This document shows, in pieces, positions 57,301 to 64,000 of a stretch of DNA of 64,000 nt. A program made the position numbers and the translations under genes. This DNA comes from Pseudocercospora fijiensis CIRAD86 (Eukaryota; Ascomycota; Dothideomycetes; Mycosphaerellales; Mycosphaerellaceae), in assembly GCF_000340215.1 (NCBI RefSeq), contig NW_006921533.1, positions 3,026,273 to 3,090,272 on the forward strand, written 5' to 3'. Under the pieces are notes generated by a model. That model was not told the DNA's origin. It did no database searches and saw only the letters and a list, made by a program, of their open reading frames with translations. Numbering within the stretch: the stretch's first letter is position 1; each line of letters opens with the position of its first letter.

Positions 57301-57990
57301 TTCTTTAGTTCCCTAGGAGCTATCTTTTTCTAAACTAGGAAGTATAGGTTGCGATACGAGGCATAGGAAGGCTCTAAGGTGCTAGCCTTTATACGCTGCC
57401 GTATTATGTCCTTAACTATACCTCTTAGGCTTGGGTTTAGCTTAAACCCTAGGTAAGCCTAAGGCTTATACTCGATCGTTCGGATCCTCTATAGAGGGGC
57501 AACCTCCGGGTTAATCCTACCTAGATACGTAAAGTTATATACTAATACGGCTTCGCGGTTGTATAGAAGCTCGTATAGTAAATCTAGTTTAAGATCCGAA
57601 AGCTCGATACTAGGTTTAATGTTCGCTAGTCTCTCCGGCGTTAGCCTCGATTCCCTAGGAATAGCGGAGAACTTTTTAGTAATATACCTCTAGTCGTATA
57701 GACTATTCCTAGGTGTTAATATCGCTTCGCGGTTAAGGCACTTTTGTCGCTAGTTAGGATTTCCGCTAGGATTAGACCTATCGGTTATATATACGCTGCC
57801 CTTTACGGGCTTAATCTTATTAGCTACCCTCTTATATAGGGTATATATACTAACCGCTCGTAATACTCGAGCCCTCTCTCTTTAACGTTAGGCCCGGAGA
57901 TTAGCGCAATAGAACAGCGCGTAAACTTTATTAGAAGTCTCCTTAAGTCGGTAGGTATATAGCTAGTAATCCTAATTTATAATTCCGGCG
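54400..57990 (-). pseudogene. Element D pol: RT, RNase H, integrase
   Basis: Minus strand. RT at about 56.9-57.4 kb: KKYRLINAI, TAG, KFNAVTIRDANLPPETNRF, LVNVFSGYD, SFEIPLRLYRQTTLL and the catalytic box AIPFLNDIGIKGPKTRY (FLDDIG with Asp now Asn). RNase H spans about 55.9-56.7 kb (KDKVTKALVSAPTLTSINYS, DSSGEGYGEIL), ending in the intact stretch 55998-56198 with FNFDVFYIPSKKHTRPDSLS and RRP. Integrase follows at about 54.9-55.7 kb. This RT type (NAVTIRDA.LPP) differs from Gypsy-B, C and E, so D belongs to another Ty3/Gypsy lineage. Confidence 0.82.
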
Positions 57991-58004
57991 AAAACGTTAG
58001 ATTC

Positions 58005-58031
58005 CTAATAATACCCCTAGGGTAGCATTAG
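58005..58031. repeat. 27-bp near-palindrome, copy P5
   Basis: CTAATAATACCCCTAGGG followed by TAGCATTAG; lies between gag-protease and pol of D. On the coding strand it contains an ATG (AATGCTACCC). Confidence 0.7.
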
Positions 58032-58179
58032 CTCGGCGCTCTAATTAGTTAGTTCGGATTCGGGCTCGGGTAGATCCGCTTCCGGCGGCGATGCCTGCGA
58101 TAGTATTATTACCGAGATTCGTATACTAGGTTGTCGTTGCCGGGTTATTATACTCGCTATCGCTTCGAGCATTCGCCTC

Positions 58180-61140
58180 CTTAGTATAAAGCCTAGAAAC
58201 TAGCCTTATTATACGGAGCGGCGCACCTCTAGATATAACCTATTTAAGCTATATTAACTTATAGCGCAGATTGCCGGTCTTATAACCGCGCTATAGCGTT
58301 TCCCGAAGAGCGCTTAGAAGTAGCAAGGATATCCTCGTAGGACTTGTAGCTAGTGTTTCTAATATAACTAGTAAACACAACTCGGTTGCTCTTCTAGTTA
58401 GCGATAGTTCCTTCCTAGGAGCTATCGTCGTAGTTGCGCTAGATATCCCGGGTTATACGAGACTATAGTCGACCTAGAATAATTAGCGTGTTCGGGTTAG
58501 CGGCAATCTAGAAGGTAAAGGAAAAGTATATACCGAAAGCGTCTACTATAATATTATAGTAGGTACCTACTAGCGCAACCTCCCTATTTACTCCCTATAT
58601 ACTAAGGGAAATATCTCTATTTATTAGCAGTCGGAGCTGTTTAGCCTAGCGCTTACTTATAATAAGTAACTCTAAACTATTATTAAGCATTGCTAGCAAC
58701 TGCTAGCTATAGCTTCCGATAGTAACTTAAATATAGATAGCGGGAACGACGGTAAAGGAACGGGTAACTGCGGAAAGGTCTATATTATTAGGGATAGAGT
58801 AAAGTTCCTTAGGTCGAGGAGGTCCTACTCGACCGATTTATTAGCTAGTAAATCGGACAGCCTTAATAGAAACTAAAACCGAAGTAGAGTCGGCATTATT
58901 ATTATCCCCTCGGCCTATCTCCTTAATCCCCTCTTCGTTAGTATTATCGATAGTCTCCTAGCTCTCGTAGGTTACTAATTCGCCTTCTGCTAACTCCTAG
59001 GCCCCTAAAAATTTAGGAAGGAACTATAGGGAAGAGACGTCGATATAGTCCTCTCGCCCCTATTTGCGTCGGAGGGCTACAAGGTCTTTTATAAAGGTAG
59101 CATCGTTAGGAATCCGGCTCTAGAACAGGTTAGTAGGCAAACCGTATACTAGAAGCTCTCTTATAGACACGTTAGACTTAAGGTCTAGGAACTATAAAGC
59201 CTAGAAGAGAGCATTTGCCTTTATATCGTAAGAGTTAGTAGGCTCGGCGCTATACTTCTTTATATACCTATTAAAGCGAAAGCTCTTTAGGTCGGCTAAC
59301 TTTCGTTTATAGGCCGGCGGGTTAGCTAGGCCTAAGGTACTACTAAGGTCGGTAGCAGCATCCTCTATATCGATATCTAGAGTTTCTAGTACCTCCGGAG
59401 TAGCTATACTAGCTCGGGTTACACGGTCTTTAGCTATCTAGAGTGTCTTAGTCTTAGCGACTAATTCTCGCTGTTTCTTAGCCTTATTAGCTGCCTGCTT
59501 CTTAAGTATCCTAGTAGGGGCTGCCGTACTAGGGCAGGTAGGGTTCTACGGGCTCTTACCCTTACCCTAGGACTAGGTTTAGGACGACTAAGTTTAGGAC
59601 CTTATAGTAGCGTAGATATCTATACTGTTCTTAGTAACCGCGTAAACATTAGTAACTGCGTCCGGGTCCTAAGATACAAAGTTGACTTTAATAGGCTTAG
59701 TAGTACTATTACTACTCCGCTCCTTAACCTATTTTGCCCTAACCTTCTAAGTTTCTCGTTTAGTAATAGCGGCGAGGGTACTATTCCTAGTATCCTTAAA
59801 CTCGATCTTGCTACTATACTTCTTCTCTAGAAGACTCCTAAGTTAAGGCAGCTTCGGAGCTCTACGATCCTACTCGAAGTTAATCTTGTCGCCGGTATCG
59901 GTATAGTAGAACCGACTATTTACTTATATAACGAGCTTCCTTTTAAGAAGCTCCTTCTAGATAGGGCAGTCTAATTAAATATATTTGAAACCGCCGCATA
60001 TCTAGCACTTGCTATCTAAGTTAGAATAGATCTTCCGTATAGCGTAGACGTTAACTAAAGGGGCCTTAGGGTAGTTAGGATCGGAGACCTAGTAGACTAG
60101 TAGTATATCCTTTAGTATACTAGTATTAAGGACCTCCCTAACTCGCTATAGTGCTTTCGCATTAAGGTTAAGCTAGGCTAGGGATTTAGCTAAGTCCGCA
60201 ACGTCCTAAGAATGCTTAGTAATAGTAGGAGTTACGATACTAGGACTACTTTGCGATTTAGGAAGAAACTTAGGCCCTCTAGTTCCTAAGGCATCGTTCC
60301 TTACCTAGGCTAGGTTATTCCGGTCCTCGCCGTAAATAAACTTCTTTATGTTAGCGGAGCTATTAATATCGTCCTTAATAGCCTCTAGGACCTCTTTATA
60401 CTTCCTAAAGGTCTCGGGATTAGCTTCGCTAAGCTTATAGCGACGGAAGATACGCTTAGCCGTAGACTACGGCAACCCTTTAAGGAGTAGCCTCGTTCTC
60501 TAAGAATTCTCGAGGTCCTACTAGTCGATACCGTCCGCTAACTTAACAAACTCGCGGACGTACTCCTTTAGGTCGTTATCTTCGGTACGCCTCTCTATAT
60601 AGAGGTTCTTAAGCTACGTACGACTGCCTTTAATACGACGGCTATCGCGATCCTAATACTCCCTTATAAAGGCCTGCTTAAAGACCTCCTAGTCGGTATT
60701 AGACTTGTCGTCCTTTTCTAGGTAGCTAACTAGGGTTCTAAGGGTTCGGTAAAGCTTAGTAATAGTAGTCCTCGTAAGGAACCGGACCTTGTACTAGTCC
60801 GACTCCTCTTCGAGCCCGTACTCGGCTAAGTTGTCCTTAAAGCGTTCTACGTACGCCGTAGCGTTCTACCCTTCGAACAAAGGGTTCCTACTGCTTCCCG
60901 GCTCTAGCGGGCGACGCCTGTTCTAACGGAGAAGGTTAGTTTGCCCTTAAATTATCTTTATAACGATATTATAGAGGGCCTCGGGCGTAGAAGGCTCGAT
61001 AGCCCCTAGTTCGATAGCGCTTATAACAACTAGTCGTCGCCTAATTTCTTCGTTAATAGAGTCCGGTAGGTTATTAGATTCCGAAGATTCTACTAATTCG
61101 TAATACTCGCTTTTGCTAGAGCTTATTCGATTGTTATAAA
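58180..61140 (-). pseudogene. Element D gag and protease region
   Basis: Minus strand, RIP-type stops only. Capsid-like region at 60.4-60.95 kb (NATAYVERFKDNLAEYGLEE, LYRTLRTLVSYLEKDDKS, NLYIERRTEDNDLKEYVREF) typical of LTR-element Gag. Zinc knuckle at about 59.96-60.02 kb: SKC, TAG, ICGGFKYI, TAG, LDCP, a C-x2-C-x4-H-x4-C pattern with His now Tyr. Downstream (58.2-58.8 kb) the segment IPNNIDLSAVTRSFTVVPAI leads into a protease-like region, but a clear DSG was not found. Confidence 0.78.
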
Positions 61141-61245
61141 GTAGTTAAAATAAAATGCTATAGGAAAGTGTTTTTAGTATATATTATAGGTTTAGTTTGT
61201 TTCGATATTGCTATGCGAGAAAATAGTATACTAGGCTGTTTTCTT

Positions 61246-61272
61246 CTAATATTACCCCTAGGGTAGCATTAG
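61246..61272. repeat. 27-bp near-palindrome, copy P6
   Basis: CTAATATTACCCCTAGGG followed by TAGCATTAG; lies about 110 bp upstream of the D gag frame. The coding strand again contains AATGCTACCC. Confidence 0.7.
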
Positions 61273-61945
61273 AGTTTAGCCTCCTAGGGGTCGCCTAGAC
61301 ACCCCTAGGAGCTTTAATTTAGTAAATTTAGATAAAAGCCGCTCGGAGGAAGGAACTACAATCTCTATTTATACCTAGATCCTAGAAACTAGCCGCTTTA
61401 CTAACTATCGTTATCTCCTTTAGCTAGGCGGGGGGGGCGGGGACCTTCTTTTTCTAGTAGAAGGCTAAGCACTATCCGAACGAGGCAGCGAATCCTGAAA
61501 TAGTCTGCCCGGTTAATAGGGGAACTGCCTAGGCATCCGACCTATAATCTAGAAATTGCTATTATATAGATAGTCTTAGTAAACTAAGCAAGGCCGATAG
61601 GTAATTAATCTATCTCCTCCTTAGGCGGGCGGCGGCTTATCTCGAGCAAGCGGTACTAAATAGGTCTTCGACCTAGAGCCGAGTCCTTAGAAGCTAGCTA
61701 TAGTTGTAGACTAGGCCCTAAGCTATAACAGTCCTAAGGGTTTGTAGCTTTTCGGGGTTAAAGCGATGCCCTCGTTAAGAGGTTTCTCTGCTTGTCGTAA
61801 CGGCCCCTTAAGATACTTTAGTATCGTCCGTATTATAGGCTCTTATCGTGCCCTTACTTCGGTTATAGCTATTCGTACCTAGAGACTACCTTTAATATAC
61901 CCGAACCTATTAGATATAAAGAGATAGCCCTACCTTCGGCTCTAA
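61273..61945 (-). other. Element D 5' leader
   Basis: About 670 bp between the 5' LTR and P6, with the PBS at its LTR end. It includes CTCCTAGGGG and CCCCTAGGAG inverted repeats (about 61287-61308) and a G run (61430-61443). No ORF. Confidence 0.5.
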
Positions 61946-62224
61946 TAAAGGACGGAAACTAATACTACTACTACTACTTATAGCAATAGTATAGGCTACC
62001 GAGGGTAATATAACCTATAGTAATATAGGCAGCTATATTTAGCAAGATAGGATAACGAGACTGTCGCTTAGGCTAATAACTAGAGCCCTACAATATAGGC
62101 ATTATAGAAGTGTAATATAAACAATATGCTATACGAGGTTAATAATCTGTCTACTCTATAGAAGGAGGCCTCTTATATAGGCTTAAAACTAGCCTATAGA
62201 TATAGGGCCGGTTACTAGCTAATA
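61946..62224 (-). repeat. Element D 5' LTR
   Basis: 279 bp direct repeat of 49662-49940. TSD GTAC follows at 62225-62228. Confidence 0.92.
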
Positions 62225-62228
62225 GTAC

Positions 62229-62473
62229 GCTACTAAAGCTAAAGCTAAAGCTACGCTAAGAATAAGGTCGCGCGGAATACTAGTTATAGCGGCTACTACT
62301 ATCGATATCGCTATTAGTATTACTATCGGTATTAGTATCGATAGAAGAAGAATATTATAAGGCGAAGCGCGAAGTTATAGCGAGTCTAAGTAAGGCTTAT
62401 AGCGATAATAGGCATAGTAAGGTTAGTAAGGAAGGTATAGGAATAATAGGAAGCGACAGTAGGCTCGGGTAGA
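62229..62473 (-). repeat. X2 right subterminal region
   Basis: Inverse match of X1 4401-4690, including the AAAGCT and CGATAT hexamer repeats and the segment GACTCGCTATA. Non-coding. Confidence 0.75.
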
Positions 62474-62504
62474 GCTGTTGAGCCTCTGTGTGTAGAGCTC
62501 CGTC
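62474..62504 (-). repeat. X2 right terminal inverted repeat
   Basis: Inverted it reads GACGGAGCTCTACACACAGA, close to the X1 left end but with two bases lost. TSD ACTGAC follows at 62505-62510. Confidence 0.78.
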
Positions 62505-62510
62505 ACTGAC

Positions 62511-62758
62511 TCGCATACACATGTGCACCCCCGAGCTCCGCTGGTGGCTGTTGACCACGTTGTGGTGGAACTGGCATGGAGACTCCGCCCGCTGAAGACG
62601 AGTCAGACGACATCGCACCTTGCACCCGCACGCCCATCGCATCGTATCGCTATCGACACACTAGCGCAGCGCTGGGCCATCACGAAAAACTGCTGTGACC
62701 TCTGTACACCACCACATCAACAAAGCAGCCGTCATCACGGTCACCACGCCTCTCAACC
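62511..62758 (+). promoter_or_regulatory. Upstream region of NCS2
   Basis: 248 bp of normal composition between the X2 TSD and the NCS2 ATG; the remnant of the promoter region once shared with NHA1. No TATA box or other clear site. Confidence 0.5.
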
Positions 62759-63838
62759 ATGCCCGCAAGGCGACTGCCCGCCACGCCTATCAACCATAGC
62801 TTATGCAGGCGCTGTCAGCTGATCGAGCCCGCCATCGACGTTCGCACCGAGCCGCTGTGCGAGCACTGCTTCACCAAATATGTACACTCCAAAGTGGTGA
62901 AGCGTATGGACAGCTTCAGAGTCCGCCATGCTGGACCCGCGCACCACCGAAAGTTGCTCCTACCGCTCTCCTTTGACGCCTGTTCCCTAGCTCTCCTACA
63001 CATCCTCAGCCAGCACCAACGGGGACAAGCAGAAAAGACTGGTCGGAAAGGCTACAAACTTTATATCTTGCATATCGACAACGGCTCAGCAGTCACAACT
63101 GACGATGGAAGCTCCCTCGCGAAGGTGAAGTCACGTTATCCTGAGCATGAGTATCAGACCATGCCCATGTCCAACCTCTTTTCATTGGACGACATGTCAG
63201 GCCTGTTCCCTGAGAGTGTCACGAGTGACCAGGGTAATCAGCTTGACGATAATGAACGCTTATCAGCCTTGCTTGCAGCGTCCAAGTCGGCCACTACAAG
63301 GCAGGATTTATCACTGATCTTGACCCGCCGCCTTGCTGTACGACAGGCAAAGAATACCGGCTGTGAGGCCATCATCTGGACCGACAGTACGACCAGACTC
63401 GCGGAAAGGATTCTCGCCGAGACCGCAAAAGGGCGAGGTCTCTCTCTACCATGGGTAGTTGCGGACGGAGAGTCGCCACAAGGAATTCCCTTCTACTTTC
63501 CATTGCGCGAGCTGCTCACGAAGGAAGCTCACGCTTACCTGTCCTTCCTTGACCCGGCCATGGATGCAGATATGGTTCGAAGCGAGGCGCGAGCTCCCGT
63601 GAGCACGAAGAATACCACCATCGATGATCTGATGCAGCAGTATTTCCACACCGTGGAACAACAGTACCCTTCAATTGTAGCAAATGTCGTAAGGACTACC
63701 AACAAACTGAAAGCGCCGTCGATCCGCCAAATCGAGCAGCTTTGTGAGCTCTGCAGCATGCCCTTGGAAGGAAAGGCTCCTGCAAAGAGCAGACTATGCT
63801 ATGGCTGCATTCGAACATTACCAACAGCAGGCGATTGA
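62759..63838 (+). CDS. NCS2: Cytoplasmic tRNA 2-thiolation protein 2 (Ncs2/Ctu2)
   Basis: 359 codons, no intron. N-terminal CxxC pairs at residues 16-19 (CRRC) and 34-37 (CEHC), then FTKYVHSKVVKRMDSFR. A central adenylation-like region contains LLPLSFDACSLALLHIL, LYILHIDNGS and the conserved block IIWTDSTTRLAERILAETAKG. The C-terminus has CELC and CYGC. This order is that of the Ncs2/Ctu2 family. Ncs2 pairs with Ncs6/Ctu1 and receives sulphur from Urm1 to make the 2-thio group of mcm5s2U34 in Lys, Glu and Gln tRNAs. The start MPARRLPATPINHS places the first CxxC where expected; an upstream exon cannot be excluded. Confidence 0.9.
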   Translation: MPARRLPATPINHSLCRRCQLIEPAIDVRTEPLCEHCFTKYVHSKVVKRMDSFRVRHAGPAHHRKLLLPLSFDACSLALLHILSQHQRGQAEKTGRKGYKLYILHIDNGSAVTTDDGSSLAKVKSRYPEHEYQTMPMSNLFSLDDMSGLFPESVTSDQGNQLDDNERLSALLAASKSATTRQDLSLILTRRLAVRQAKNTGCEAIIWTDSTTRLAERILAETAKGRGLSLPWVVADGESPQGIPFYFPLRELLTKEAHAYLSFLDPAMDADMVRSEARAPVSTKNTTIDDLMQQYFHTVEQQYPSIVANVVRTTNKLKAPSIRQIEQLCELCSMPLEGKAPAKSRLCYGCIRTLPTAGD

Positions 63839-64000
63839 CCTCTCGATACCACCATCTCCTTCGACCTCCTCTCGAAACACAAGCCCAAATTCCCCCTGGC
63901 ATCCATCATCGCCTGGCCTTTCTCGTATCTGGCGGCGCCAAGCTCTTCAGTACAACCGGCACGGCCGAGTCGCTCAGGCTGTTGTCGGTGTTCCATTTGA
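63839..64000. other. 3' flank of NCS2
   Basis: 162 bp to the window edge. Normal GC composition; short frames only, no assignable gene. Confidence 0.5.

Larger units (their letters stand above)
49662..62224 (-). mobile_element. Element D: 12.3-kb LTR retrotransposon with an extra downstream ORF
   Basis: Two 279-bp LTRs (49662-49940 and 61946-62224) beginning TAAAGGACGG and ending GCTAATA, with 4-bp TSD GTAC (49658-49661 and 62225-62228). The polypurine tract GAAGAAAGGGAGGGA abuts the 3' LTR at 49941, fixing minus orientation. The 5' LTR is followed by TTAGAGCCGAAGG, a TGG-type PBS if TAG was TGG. Order: gag-protease, pol, then ORF-Y. Five copies of a 27-bp near-palindrome separate the modules. 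A solo D LTR is inserted at 53574-53852. Confidence 0.88.
43222..62504 (+). mobile_element. X2: inverted, internally deleted copy of X, hosting Gypsy-C and D
   Basis: Left end TAGGGAGGCCTATATATACT matches the right end of X1; right end ...GAGCTCCGTC matches the left end of X1. The TSD is ACTAAC (43216-43221) and ACTGAC (62505-62510), differing by one TpG-to-TpA change. After removal of the solo LTR, Gypsy-C and D, about 1.37 kb of X remains. It joins sequence equivalent to X1 4690 directly to X1 36185, so it lost about 2.6 kb including the transposase C-terminus. X2 is therefore a non-autonomous derivative. Confidence 0.82.

Noticed and set aside
4370..62504. The inverted ends at 4.4 kb and 62.5 kb as TIRs of one 58-kb giant (Starship-like) element
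   Set aside because: Each end has a partner nearer the central island (37250 and 43222) with its own matching 6-bp TSD, and the TSDs of the two blocks differ. No DUF3435-type tyrosine recombinase was recognised. Two separate inverted X copies fit better.
1..64000. tRNA or rRNA genes
   Set aside because: No cloverleaf with A and B boxes or rRNA-like stretch was noticed by eye; a tRNAscan or Infernal run would be decisive.

Overview
The window looks like a piece of a filamentous ascomycete chromosome, probably a Dothideomycete (inference from gene content and style). Five intron-poor, GC-balanced host genes sit in three short islands. Two large blocks of dead transposons separate the islands. 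In these blocks CpA and TpG are strongly depleted, TpA is enriched, CpG is largely kept, and glutamine and tryptophan codons have become TAG/TAA. This is the footprint of repeat-induced point mutation (RIP).

Host genes, left to right: the 3' end of a GMC-type (long-chain alcohol) oxidase (1-1008, +); a mitochondrial PPR protein (1298-4354, -); a histidine acid phosphatase (37421-38926, +); an Nha1-type cation/H+ antiporter (39288-42473, -); and NCS2/CTU2, the tRNA wobble-uridine thiolation factor (62759-63838, +). With the transposons removed, the PPR and phosphatase genes are divergent neighbours, and so are the antiporter and NCS2.

Almost everything between 4370-37250 and 43222-62504 can be peeled apart as nested insertions using target-site duplications (TSDs). 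Block 1: a TIR transposon, here called X1 (4370-37250, TSD TGTTTG), carries chromovirus Gypsy-B (6960-35827, TSD CGAGT). Gypsy-B carries the large LTR element E (12803-34494, TSD GGTCC/GGTCT). E carries a Tad1-like LINE (16895-21960, 15-bp TSD) and a 945-bp MITE-like element M (23236-24180, TA TSD). Block 2: a second, inverted and internally deleted copy, X2 (43222-62504, TSD ACTAAC/ACTGAC), carries a solo Gypsy-B LTR (43417-43612), chromovirus Gypsy-C (44332-49472, TSD ATTAG) and the 12.3-kb LTR element D (49662-62224, TSD GTAC). D itself carries a solo D LTR (53574-53852, TSD CTAC).

The most unusual items are these. (1) X is a compact TIR element with 6-bp TSDs that encodes a retroviral-integrase-like transposase, found twice in divergent promoters. 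(2) Three consecutive hairpins in the Gypsy-C 3' region share an invariant loop but have different, compensating stems. (3) A 27-bp near-palindrome recurs six times and punctuates the cistrons of D. (4) Two long decayed ORFs downstream of pol, in E and D, are not recognisable as gag or pol. (5) Gypsy-C has a Tf1-like self-priming primer-binding site. Element names (X, B, C, D, E, M) are local labels, not database names.
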